64,000 nucleotides of DNA from the NCBI RefSeq assembly GCF_016906535.1, contig NC_057375.1, positions 620,001-684,000 of the forward strand, written 5' to 3'. Both the position numbers and the translations under genes were made by a program. The notes beneath the pieces were generated by a model, which was not told where the DNA came from, did no database searches, and saw only the letters and a program-made list of their open reading frames with translations. Shown here one piece after another: positions 1-10,896 of this stretch (the first letter of the stretch is position 1; each line of letters starts with the position of its first letter). Source of the stretch: Rhizoctonia solani. Lineage: Eukaryota > Basidiomycota > Agaricomycetes > Cantharellales > Ceratobasidiaceae.

Positions 1-491
1 TTGGAGTTGTGAATCGATAAGGCATCGAGCAGTAGCATGCATTTATTCACCCCAATCGGAGTAATTGTGTCATCCGGGGCGCATATAATCCGTTGAATTC
101 TCTATATTCTGTTATCTCACAGGTTTAAGGCTGGTGCCAATTTACCCCGACTCCTGTGAACTATTGGACATTGCACAACATTTATCCAAGGACTCGATGG
201 TTTGATTAGGCACCAACGTTATCCGAACCACTTCTCATTATTTTGTGTCCATCACTCGTAGGTCGTTAAGTAGTTATCGACTATGGGTTATACTAACAAA
301 CATATATAATGGCACAGGAACCACGTATAGTCCATAGAAAATCCGCGCGACTCGTCAAGCGCCAACCGCTCAGAGCCGCCCTCTAGCCGCGCAAATTTCA
401 AATTTGTCGGTCAAGCATAAAAGCCATCCTGAGGAACCTCGAGATCACTGTCCCACTCCTTTATTCAACTTGGACTTTATAACCAGTCACT
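1..491. other. Upstream non-coding stretch
   Basis: No convincing coding sequence is seen. It holds the likely promoter of the acetyltransferase gene that starts at 492, with a weak TATA-like CATAAAA at about 416 and a TTATAA just before the start codon. Confidence 0.5.
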
Positions 492-1184
492 ATGTCTTCT
501 GATGAACTCGACCGCAGTGTCTTCGAAGGAATGATTGCTGGAAGACCTTACTTGGCTAGCGATCCATATATACAAAGAATAGCAGGGGAGCAGGGTAGAA
601 AGGTTAGGGAGCTCAACGCCGAGCAAGATGACGAAAAGAGAGAGGTACTACTCAGGCAATTGTTGAAATGCAAGGAGGATGCTCAGGTAGCGATTGTCAT
701 GCCGTTCTTTTGCGAATACGTAAGTACATAATTCGCAACACAATTATCTCGGCCACACTTAGATCCATTATTTAGGGATTCAACGTTATCATCGAGGGCG
801 ATGTTTTTATTGGGACAGGGTGTACGATGTTAGATGTTTGCCCAAGTGAGATTGTTAATCGATCTTTTGCTGTTCCGAAACTGATACCGAACCCGTTTTG
901 TAGTAACTATTGGCGAACGTACACTCATTGGCCCAAATGTGCAGATATATACCCCGGTCCACCCTCTCAAGCCAGAGGAGCGCAATGGCTTGAAGGGAGC
1001 TGAATGGGCAAAGCCAATCAAAATTGGAAAGGATTGCTGGATAGGGGGTGCAGCGATTATCTGCCCTGGCGTAACGATTGGTGATGGGTCTACTGTCGGC
1101 GCTGGGAGCGTTGTAACGAAGGACGTTGAGCCCAGGTGTCTTGTGGCTGGGAACCCAGCGAGGTTGATCAAACGAATCGATTAG
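492..1184 (+). CDS. Maltose/galactoside-type O-acetyltransferase (left-handed beta-helix)
   Basis: Predicted cytosolic acetyl-CoA-dependent sugar O-acetyltransferase of the maltose acetyltransferase/NodL/LacA family. Three exons, 492-719, 776-845 and 904-1184, join in frame to 192 residues, normal for the family. Residues 5-65 form the helical N-terminal Mac domain (MIAGRPYLASDP). From about residue 77 there are hexapeptide repeats ([IV]-G-x4), ending in VTIGDGSTVGAGSVVTKDV and AGNPARLI. The His in TPVHPL (about residue 119) matches the catalytic His of the family. Both introns have GT-AG ends. The physiological acceptor sugar cannot be read from sequence. No neighbouring pathway genes are seen. 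Confidence 0.9.
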
Positions 1185-2528
1185 CCAGAAACAAATCACG
1201 GTCATTCTTGGGGAACACAACAGAAGCCATTTACCAGCTCACTTCGTTACTTTAATTGTGCCACCATTTAGTCTAGGAGGTTCCCAATACTAAATGTGAC
1301 GTGAACTCTAGCAAGAGGTAGCAAACTAGATGTATCATTAACAATCAGAATTATGATTTAGCTTCTTTGGTTGACGAACGTTTGTACAGCTCAAATTCCC
1401 GAATGCGTTGTGTGAGGACAGGTTGCCCTTGCCCACTGTATACTACACTAAAATGAACTCTACGAGATGCCGTTTTTGAATAGTATGCCAAACCATATCT
1501 ACAATAGGTGTGAATTGGACTAAAACGAAGGTTAACATATACTGACCCCAGAGCCAAACCTCTCTCAGTCTCATTCATACCAAGGAAGGTATAGTGAAAT
1601 TACTATTATCCGGTCATATAATATTAATAAAAATCATTTTTCACCGACACGTTGAATTCCAGGATCTTGTTACTCCACAGTTAAAACAATGCTCATAGCA
1701 CTATAGGTATGAAGAGAAAAATCCGATGTCGGTAAATGGATCGTGGACACGCATACATCTAATTCGAGTTGTAATACTAATACTTCAACACTACTTGACT
1801 TCACTTTTGCGAGTGCTTAAGCTAAAATTCTCCGGGCATATTTACTTTGAAGCAGGCAAAACTTAGAAAATGACATGGCGGCGCGCGGAGTATTCATATA
1901 CGATACTTGACCGAGGCATGGAGGCTCATAGATTGAGTATATATTTCAGTTACCTAAAACCTGCCTTGCCTCTAAAAGAGGGTTTGCTTGTGAGACCTCC
2001 AGTATGTACTCGCTAGACTAATAAGGACTGTTTTATTTAAGTTAATCGCTATCCACTAGATCTCTCAAAGCACGATTCGCCCCCTTTTGAAACGACTAAC
2101 CTAATTCACACAGATAGTGTTGGAGAAGTGAACACGGGGGGGGGGGCACCTGAGCCATGTGTAGATAGCAAGGCCAGCCGGAGTATGGGACGTCCGCAGT
2201 CCACTAGTTGGAGAGTTCTAACCAAAAAGACCTTGACTGGATGGCTCGGGGATGAGCATCTCCGGTGCGGTTACTAAGGATGTGGGTAGTCCAAGGTACC
2301 AAGCCAATAATGGAGTGCTTATTACATACAAACTTGTGACATTGACTTGAGTAATTCTTTGTTCGTGCCTGGCGAATATGTAAGTAACCAGATAGCAGGC
2401 ACATACCCGGTACGGCTATGAATCTCACTCGTCCTTTTTAGTAAAACAATACTTCGCACAGTGAATACCCGCTGCAGTCGTAGCCTGCAGACAAATTTCT
2501 CAATTAAATGCGGCCACCCAGGATGATG
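1185..2528. other. Intergenic region, no gene seen
   Basis: About 1.3 kb without a supported gene. Short ATG-initiated frames on the minus strand (1351-1578, 2204-2428) have no recognisable motifs and unremarkable composition. It contains a G8 homopolymer near 2138. Confidence 0.5.
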
Positions 2529-2536
2529 TATAAATA
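2529..2536 (+). promoter_or_regulatory. TATA box of the lipase gene
   Basis: TATAAATA lies about 120 bases upstream of the chosen lipase start codon at 2651, leaving room for a 5' leader of about 90 nt. The assignment is by motif and position only. Confidence 0.5.
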
Positions 2537-2650
2537 AGGCGATGTATAGGCATTCAAGTGCAACAAACCATCAGACTTCACCTGGACCCATCGTAAGCAT
2601 TCAGATTTGGCCAGCGATCTTACAGCATTTACCCAAAGGCTTGATAGGAA

Positions 2651-3950
2651 ATGGCTACAGCACCTGAACCTACCTCATCTGATGGTTCCAATTACGATGT
2701 TTTTCAGCAGGTCTTCCAACTTTCTGCGGCTTCGAACATTGTCCGGAAGTGTAAAGGAAATTCCGAAGACCTCCAGCGAAAAATGGCAGATAACCTTCCC
2801 CAAGCGTTGAGCTCGGCTGGGGCTGGGTGGGAGGTTGTATGGGGCCCGGTTATTTGGAAGGCACAGCCCAACCGTAGGAACACACCCTACGGCAACGCCT
2901 GGTATGTTGCAAAAAATGATTCGGTAGTCTTTGAGGATGGGAAATCGTACCCCACATATGTCGTGGCAATCGCAGGCACTTCCGGCATGTACGACATTAT
3001 CTACGAGGATGGGGCGATTGGTAAAGTCATAAACCCAGACACTTGGGCTAGCAACGGTTCTATTGGCCTCAGGACGCTTCCAGCAATTCTGGAAAACGAC
3101 TCTTCACTTAATAAAGACAATGCCTGTATCACTCTAGGATTTTCCCGAGGTCTATACCAACTCTTAAACAACGCTCCCCCCAAGGGTTCCCCAGGCTATC
3201 CACACAATCTCCCCGAATTCCTTCAGACAATTGACCCTACCCCCTCCGAACTCGCACCAAAATTGGTATTCACTGGCCACAGCCTTGGAGGAGCACTTGC
3301 ACCTGTGCTCGCCTATGTTCTTCGCCATGCTAATGCTCTCGGTCCGTTCTCCAAGAACATGAGTAACGTATGCGTTTATCCTACAGCAGCTCCTACTCCA
3401 GGAAACCTAGTATTTGCAAACAAATTCAAAAACTGCTTCCCCCCTCGTTCCTCCATTCCTGGAGCTTTTTTATAAATGCTGGAATACCAACATAATCAAT
3501 ACCTTAGATATCCTTCCCTGCGCGTATGCCGACGACCCAGCGTATGCGCCGGAAATCATGTCAAATATTCCGAATATGTACGGGGAAAACACCATTCTCT
3601 TGGTACATGCCGTGGTCTCACATCTCCGACGCATGGCGCAGAAGCTCTACGCTCCCATTACTTTGAGCTCCTTTGAGTCCCCTATTCCCAAGCCTTCAGA
3701 ACCCCCTCAAGATGTCAATAGTTATTTGGACGCCGCACTTGCCCAGCATGTACCTGCTTACGCCAAAGCTATCCTTAACGTAGGAACACAAAAGGCGCTA
3801 TGTGATTCGTCGAAGCTCGAAGAGTGGGAGGCCTATCCAGTACTGGGTCATATTCTGTATAGTCAGATGCAGCTAGAAGGTCATGGGGGTGTGTTGACCG
3901 ACGAAATGTTTGAAATTCCAGACTGGCCAGGCAGCGAGAGCATTTTCTGA
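2651..3950 (+). CDS. Class 3 lipase-like alpha/beta hydrolase, frame broken by one base
   Basis: Lipase (class 3) family protein, predicted serine hydrolase on acylglycerol-type esters. The nucleophile elbow G-H-S-L-G-G is at residues 209-214 (Ser211), preceded by strand residues KLVFT and followed by helix ALAPVLAYVL. The downstream stretch NTLDILP carries the likely catalytic Asp, and LEGHGGV near the C terminus the His. No intron is evident. The frame opening at 2651 stops at 3473-3475, and the rest of the family sequence continues in the neighbouring frame to 3950. The switch point coincides with a T6 run at 3466-3471. One T fewer would give a single frame of about 432 residues. No N-terminal signal peptide is visible, so an intracellular role is possible. 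The break may be a homopolymer sequencing error or a real mutation. Confidence 0.75.
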
Positions 3951-4149
3951 ATATATGTATGAATAATTTTAGGCTATAATAACGAGTTACATTTCAATCT
4001 ACAAATAGCCCATTGGGCTCAACCGAGGGACAAAGAAGAGATTCCTGTGAAGGTCTCTTCTTCACCTCAGGTACCTCAGTTAATATACCCGAGACTGTGA
4101 TTACTAGTAGGAGCCTAGCGCAGAATATAGTCTGGGAATCGATATTTCA

Positions 4150-5607
4150 TTAATCGTAGTAAGCTTCCCACAAAAGACAACTTCGCATATTTCTCGAGTC
4201 GTTGTCCTCCCAATTGTACTTTCTCAATTGAGTAGAATGGGCTCCCGCAGGTCGTTCCCCTCTCGTTCCGGGTAAAGGAGTTGTCTCCTCACTTTCTGGC
4301 CTACCTTGTGATGTGTCCTCCGATTCAGCCATGGGTTGGAAGTCTTTTTCCCACACTAGATTATCCATAATGTCCCAGTTAGGAACATATTCTGGTATAT
4401 AATCGATGAACTCCTTGGTGAGATACTTTCCAATAGTCAAATAGAGAAACACATGGCAAGAAATCGTCTTACCATTTGGAGACCAAACCATCGTGGATAA
4501 TCATCACGACAAAGGCATACCTGGACGGGAAAGTTAGAAGGAGCTCATTAACTTCGTGAGCAAAAAAATGACCTCACTTGCCTTTTTAGATTTGACATGT
4601 CCAGCAGGGGTAAGAGCGGTATGACAACTTGAAAAAGACTTGTCATCACAATTCCAGCATATAATATGCTCTATCGAGAAAGAAGAAAACCTATCGATCT
4701 GGGTAGGCATATTTCTCCCGAAAGGAGGTATTATGACCTACTTTGCTTGCAGGTCCTCGTTCAGAACCGTCACATGCTGTCCCGAGTCACTGAACCCCGA
4801 TACTCCAAAGATGTCAGCTGTTAAATCAAAAGGTGAAAATTAGTAATCCTACCTCCCAGCACAAAACACTTTATAGGTATCCGGTTTTGGCCCGCATCAT
4901 TCGGTTTGAAATGTAATAACCCTTCTACTCGATCGGGTGGTGGGCAGTCTTCAAACTAAACGCAATCGTATAAGTATATACTTTGTCTGAGATTTCCAAA
5001 TCACGCACCAAGCATTTAGCCAGCAATCGAGCCGCATTTATAACACCATCCGGGCTGACATCGCTATCTGCAAGTATTCTGACCTCACATCAAGTCCTAA
5101 ACGAGGAACAGACCGGATCTTGCCACATACACAACTCGACCCCCTTTTCTATAGTTTTCCTTGACGTACTCGTACGCTTTTGCAGCTGCAGTGACATAGG
5201 AAGGAAGTTCAGCTGAACATCGAGAAACGGTCAATATTATGTATATATGTAGATATAATAAAACAATAGCTTACGCTGCTGTTGAATGCCCATCCTGCGA
5301 CCTAGGCGCCTCATCAAAGGTTCCCGCCGATTCGTCGGGTTGAGCTCTCGACGATGAACGACCTGACAAATTCGCCCATCTTCGCCTTTCTGGTCTATAA
5401 AATACCTCCAAAAATCTTTGATCATTGACTGTTTAGCTTGGGTAGTACAAAAGATATGGGTACCCGTTGGGTACTTACGACTAATACCGAGGTTATCTAG
5501 TGCCTACTTGTTAGGGATTTATACGATTTAACGATTTATTATGCTCGCGTACCTCGGATCCATACGACGATATTCTTTGGTGCTTCTTCGATAGATTGGG
5601 AGCTCAT
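4150..5607 (-). CDS. Unresolved multi-exon gene of unknown function
   Basis: I do not recognise this gene. On the minus strand, several short open stretches bounded by GT-AG signals read like coding sequence. There is an ATG at 5607 (MSSQSIEEAPKNIVVWIR), an exon near 5225-5163 reading LPSYVTAAAKAYEYVKENY, an exon near 5085-4985 reading SPDGVINAARLLAKCLVRDL, an exon near 4820-4755 reading DIFGVSGFSDSGQHVTVLNED, and a last exon of up to 113 residues ending with TAA at 4150. The third and fourth exons cannot be joined without a phase clash near 5275, so I could not close one frame. It may be a real gene with a misread base or a decayed copy. The A-Y-E-Y-V-K-E-N-Y stretch recalls the helix of DUF2235 hydrolases, but the rest does not fit. 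Confidence 0.35.
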
Positions 5608-6287
5608 ATATGTATCGTGTATGGTGAACAGGATCCAGCGTATTCAAACATCACTTTACTAGCTCTCTGCCATGGTTGTTCCAAATGACAAATGATCGGC
5701 GCAGTTACCGTAATAGTACAGCTTTGAAATTAATACCGGCCAAGACAATTTGCCCAGAAACTCCCGGCAACACTGAACCGAGCGGCGTGTATATGTAAAT
5801 GCATCTACATCTATAAACACCGGTACTCATACGAGACAAATCGAAGACTTTCCGGCCAGGAACACCGTGGCTTTAGCCTGTCGTGAAAATTTAACGGTGC
5901 TGTATGTACATGTAATCTCTATCGCTCGTGTCCATCAGCGGAACATTCTATGATAGGATAGGTATCCACCTCAAGTTATGGTGCGCCCGGGGCTGATTGG
6001 CCGTAGCCCGGTTGTATGGGAGGGAATACTTGCGGGTTGATCTCCCATCATCCCGAGTCTATACCATACTCGAAATGACTCTACGCTCGGGCCCAACAAA
6101 ACCACACTCACACCGAATGAACTCAAATTCAAAATCATGATCAATTAAGCATAAAAGACAGAAAGACCAATAAAACGATAGAACAATGTCCGTACTATGA
6201 CACACATAAAGTCCAAACCCCAAGGTTTTTTCCCATCCATCCATCAAGGACCTAGCGAGAATTGCATTTGTCTAGTCCAGGAGACAT
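5608..6287. other. Intergenic region between two minus-strand genes
   Basis: No gene seen. The small minus-strand frame at 6059-6247 has no motif. This stretch would hold the promoter of the gene ending at 4150 and the 3' region of the secreted-protein gene. Confidence 0.45.
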
Positions 6288-7460
6288 CTAATTCCAACGA
6301 CCGATTTTCATGCGCTTCGCGATTGATGGGGCGGTCGGTGTAGGTGCCGTAGGGTCAGTTACGAGCGTCACCTGGGTCACAGAGAGAGGGCATCAGTAAA
6401 CAATCGTAACGAAAACGGGAGCCGACGCCCGAGTGACGGATAATGTGTTAGGGTTTGATCTCCCCCCCCCCCTCTCCCAAATGAATCCAGAACGTGGAAT
6501 CAGGAAGATAGACTCACATCCGTAGTCTCGGTCGACGGTCCAAAGATACCAAGTGGATCCGCGGCTGGGGTGCTCGTCGGAGAGGCCAGTGGGTCAGAAG
6601 TGATGGTGGTCGTGGTCGCGAACGGGTCGCTAGTCGGGCTCGCTAACGGGTCGCTGGTCGGGCTCCCGAACGGGTCTGTGGCGTTGGAGCCGCCGGCTAC
6701 GGTACCGGAAGGAACGACCGTATCGCTGAAGGTCGGGAGAGCTGTCTCGGTACCCGCCGTCGTCGTCGCTCCAGGATCGGTGGTTGCGTTTCCACCCGGT
6801 ACGCCAATCGTATCAGTGAAACTGCTAGTCGGGAGACTGGTGGCACCAGTGTCAGTTACACTGGGCCCAGCGGTCAACGTATCCGACGGAATTGTGAATG
6901 TATCGCTGGAGGTGGTTGGATCCGTCAAAGTAGGGAGCGGGAACGAATCCGTGGTGGTCGTGGGGACAGTACTGTCCGTTGTGGACGAGGTCTCCGTCGG
7001 GGCTGAGAACGTTTCTGTGGAACTGGGGGCCGGGTCGGACTGTTCGGGACAGATACGACAGGTGAGATGATAAGGCAATTTTTTTGGGGTCGACGCTGAT
7101 GGGGACTTACAAACGTCGTTGTGGCCCCACAGTCTGCGGTGACGGTGACGGTCTTGTACTTGGTAACCGTCTTGAAGCTATCCTGGATTAATTCAGGATG
7201 TTAAAAGGGAGCTCAGGAATAAAGGTTGAATATGACGCACCTTGTGCACCAACAGTGTAAGCTTGGTCGTGAGGAGTTCAAAATTGCGCGGGACCTAAAA
7301 ACACATCAATGTTAATCACGAAATCCCAACCAACTTGATTAATTAAGCTCACCAAGCGGCGGGCCTCCCAATCACGAGCCTCGAGCTCAAACTCGCTGTT
7401 GGCCTGGACAGCGGCGGCAGCGACCATGGCCGCCAAAACCTTGAAGCTCAACGACACCAT
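6288..7460 (-). CDS. Secreted Ser/Thr-rich protein, function unknown
   Basis: Five exons on the minus strand (7460-7353, 7294-7241, 7182-7111, 7039-6518, 6371-6288) join in frame to 279 residues with GT-AG introns. Residues 1-20 (MVSLSFKVLAAMVAAAAVQA) form a clear signal peptide. The mature N-terminal part (about residues 21-75) contains a KTVTKYKTVTVTADCG motif. Residues 79-252 are very rich in Ser, Thr, Pro and Asp, with repeats such as SPTSDPLA, as in mannosylated cell-wall or extracellular fungal proteins. There is no C-terminal GPI-type hydrophobic tail; it ends basic (KRMKIGRWN). A role at the cell surface is inference, and no enzymatic domain is seen. The long open frame on the opposite strand (6570-7070) is a shadow of the repetitive exon. 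Confidence 0.8.
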
Positions 7461-9976
7461 CTTTTGTTTCCCAACAATATACTCCTAATAAGGGGGTGTG
7501 CGTGCGTGCGAGGGACCAGCAAGGACACGGGAGGAGAGGAGGCACAAGTACGGCGATCACAACCTAGTTCTTGCATCCCCGGACCTTTTATGCCGCAGGT
7601 ATGTCCGGGCACAAGACTCAAGCGAAGTCTCGCTTTGAAGCGACAGCTGATGGATCTCCGCAGCACAAGATGGGTTCGACGTGGCATATGCCATGGGCGT
7701 ATAGGCACATAGTTGGCCGATTACCGAAGTTTCCCATATGACAAGAACACCTTCCTTCTTTCGATGTGCGAATTGGGTTGACCCCAGTGTCACATGGGAA
7801 CAATTGGTCACGCCCCGAAGCGGCAATAAAGGATTCGATGAGCGAAATGTCCCCGAATTGGGGTCTTGGTCGGTGTAATCGAGCGCTGGCGGCTGGCTCG
7901 GTCTTGATTTCCTGACGACGCGGCTGATGGCGTTCACAAGCGCGTCGGCACCGCCTCTCTGCGAACGGGGCTCTCATCCCTGGCGCTTACCGCCACCGAT
8001 GGCACAAGTATTCCTTAATCTTGCGCACGTATGCTTCTTATTCAATAGCCTATTATTTCGAATAACAAATAGATCTAATCCATGTGTGTCCATCTTCATC
8101 TTCGGGACAAGCCCATACTGCACCCATCAAATATATCGACGAACACCCGACATACCCGCGTGACACCGACTCCACTCGACTAAATTTGGGGACACCAAAT
8201 AAGAGAGATCTTTTCGCCCCGCTTCACACCGCGTGTGAGTCGACTAGAATCGAGAAACGTGGATTGATGCTGCGCACTCGTCCAGGGCTTGATGCCCGAT
8301 ACCGATGCCGATACCGACGTCGACTGACCACTGACCCAGAGAGACCGCCCCACCAGCCTCAGGACTAAGAAGTTTTTTCTATTTTATGATCGCGAGGTCA
8401 CGATCACGCCCGGCCCGATAGTTTTCGCCGAGGAATACGAGCGGAATCCTCCAAGAGGAGATCTGCAATAGGACCCTTGTCGTCCCCCCTTCCCCTTGTA
8501 CTGTACTTTCCATTTCTCAAAGTCACCTCATTGCCAAGTGAACACACGTTTGCGGGGGAGATAGGACCTCGGTACTTTTTACATGACATCATTTTTGGCT
8601 ATGGATGCCAAGATCTCAAGGGTCGCCCGTGGTATGAAAGATATGAAGACATGAAGATGTAGACTTGCAATGAGCTATATAATTATGTCGGGCGTCTTGT
8701 ATAGTAATTGAGTGATGGAGACAGCTCCCCAAATATATATGCCCATACATATGCCTTGGTACATATGAATAATGGGGCTCTGCGTTCCCTTGATGTCGAC
8801 ACTCGTCATCTACAGTATCCAATCGATAGCGCACTTCCCTATATAACCAACCGGCACCCGTCGTTTGGATTCGTATACAGCACAGGTAATTTCGCGTGCC
8901 ACTATAAGCTTTGGCGTTGCGTCGAGACCTACATACCTATACCTACCTACCATGAACATCTCGACCGCTGATTCTCCATAACCGAATCCATCCGTATACA
9001 ACTTGACGTTTTCTTCATTTGAATTCACGGTGGCTAACTCCTCCTAGTATAATAACACGGTGGCTTTCGTCTATTCGTCCGCTGCGATTGGCCATGGTGG
9101 TGGTGGGGGCAGGGAATGGTCGGTGGCTTGTTTGACAAGATGAATGAATCTGATTGTGGTAGATCGTCTTGGAATGCATTCCAGGATTTGAGCTATCCGA
9201 CAGGTGCATAATTAAATATGTGGAGCCGAAATCGATCGGTGGTGGCTAACCTTTCAACCCAATCAGGAAGGGGGGAGGGGGCACCATCTCATAGATTGCG
9301 ATTATTCACGACCGGGTAGTCGTACTGCACAACAGACCGCAATTCGTCCCTGACCTACAACGGGGGAAAAGTGACAGAGCGGTGATATTGCGCGATGGAA
9401 CAATGGCAGGTCACGCATCACAAAGCCCTAATCGTCTCAGCTCAGCGTACAAGCACGACACGACGTGCAGACTCACTCGGCAATCAAAGGCAAGAGAAAA
9501 AGAGAGAGATTTACTATAAATATCCGTATACTCTTTCCTTCATCCGTTGCTGCCAATTGATCGATCTTTGAAGGGATAGGTGTGAACTCCCACAGTACTC
9601 ACGCCGTACGGGCGTATCGGCGTCCTGTTGTTTACGCTTTGTGTGGAAAATGTTATCTGGGTGGGATGTCTCGTGCGCGGTAATGTTCAACTTGTTTTCG
9701 GATTGCTGGCTAATCAAACACCTTTGTCCTACCTGCACGGATCGACAACTCGAACAGACCCCATGGCTTTCCTCAGAAACTGATAAACGGAATTGATTCA
9801 GGATTATAAAAGTACACATTATAAAGATCTACACTCGAGTTTAGTATATTGTACACAAAAGGGAATCCTGGGACTTGCCGGTAATCAAATGGGTTACTAT
9901 AAATACCATATCTCGAAGCCAAGTCAATTACCATGAAAAGGACGTATGATTAACGAGTGACAGGGACAGGCGGGGG
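7461..9976. other. Long intergenic region, no gene seen
   Basis: About 2.5 kb between two minus-strand genes. Several short frames on both strands (7557-7977, 8616-8834, 9514-9819) overlap one another, lack motifs and show no splice logic. The proximal 300 bases are likely the promoter of the secreted Ser/Thr-rich gene. Confidence 0.45.
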
Positions 9977-10540
9977 TCATCGCGCCATCGGAGGACTCGG
10001 GATCTCCGTACGCGCATGAGCTCCACGAGCAGCAGCAGTCCAACCAGCCGCCCCAAGCGAACGCGGAGAAAGCTCAACAATGGACTCGTGTCTTTGTATA
10101 TGGCCGGGATGAAAATCATGACACTCGAGCTTTTCATCATAGAACCGGACCGTCCGTGTTCCCGTTTGTTCGAGCGCTCGACGAATGAGGTCTTCGTCGT
10201 TTCGGAGGGACTTGTTTTTGGGCAGAGTGGCCGTGTTGTTGTTCGAGGACGAATGAAGCGAGTTTCGACGGGTGAGGGTGGATAGTGCCCATGTGACGAT
10301 GGTCGAGAGGCTAGCTATGAAGGATGCCCAGATATCTGTCCCCCGCGTTGGTTGAAATTCTTTCCAGGCAGGAGTGTGTCCCTCGTCTGTCTGGGCATAC
10401 AAAGCTCTGCTCGTCATGGTTTGCATGATGATAGTCGAATGGTGTCTCTCGTGAGCGGCAACAACGTGCGGTAATCGCAGCGGACGAACGGGCAGTTTGT
10501 GAGTCTGGGGCTGAGCACGAGAAAAGATCTTGGAGAACAT
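9977..10540 (-). CDS. Hypothetical small protein with one membrane segment
   Basis: Single-exon frame of 187 residues. I do not recognise the family. Residues about 68-88 (WASFIASLSTIVTWALSTL) are hydrophobic enough for one membrane helix. It is followed by a Ser/Asn-rich linker and a charged stretch (NDEDLIRRALEQTGTRTVRF) that looks soluble. The N terminus is basic (MFSKIFSRAQPQTHKLPVRP), which could act as a mitochondrial presequence or simply be non-coding. It is divergently arranged with the isomerase gene at 10897. It is the longest frame here, but no homology supports it. Confidence 0.4.
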   Translation of the reverse strand: MFSKIFSRAQPQTHKLPVRPLRLPHVVAAHERHHSTIIMQTMTSRALYAQTDEGHTPAWKEFQPTRGTDIWASFIASLSTIVTWALSTLTRRNSLHSSSNNNTATLPKNKSLRNDEDLIRRALEQTGTRTVRFYDEKLECHDFHPGHIQRHESIVELSPRSLGAAGWTAAARGAHARTEIPSPPMAR

Positions 10541-10896
10541 GTATGAGAGTACGTCGTTGTTGTTGTCTTGCTTGTTGGATGGGGGTCATGAGTGGGGTAT
10601 ATGAGCAGCGATGTCAGTGGGTTGGAAGTGCCGGACATGGACGTCGGACCAAGTTGGACTCGGAGGGTCCGGCCGTCGTCATCGACACCTGTCTCCAGCT
10701 GAAAGGTCCTACATCCCATAGCGAACGCGTATCGGATCGAACAAAACGAATGTTGCTATATATCGTCGCAACACTGGAGGAGAAACCAAGTCCAGCGCTT
10801 AGTCATATGACATAATCCCCGAGCTGAGACCTCGACCAAGCCAAACCGACCGTAAATTCCCACGCGTCCAAGCTGGCTGGTTCTCGATATTTACGG
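10541..10896. other. Divergent promoter region
   Basis: A 356-base stretch between the minus-strand hypothetical gene and ribose-5-phosphate isomerase. It probably serves both. No clear TATA box or gene is seen. Confidence 0.4.

Noticed and set aside
3400..3510. An intron in the lipase gene explaining the frame change
   Set aside because: A GT-AG pair (about 3411-3505) exists, but it would remove sequence conserved in the family; a one-base indel at T6 is simpler.
4985..5425. DUF2235 hydrolase assignment for the minus-strand gene
   Set aside because: One helix-like stretch recalls the family, but the expected GFSRGA nucleophile motif and downstream blocks are missing when the exons are joined.
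6570..7070. 166-codon plus-strand frame rich in Val and Gly
   Set aside because: It is the antisense shadow of the Ser/Thr-rich exon of the minus-strand secreted protein, which has a signal peptide and consistent splicing.
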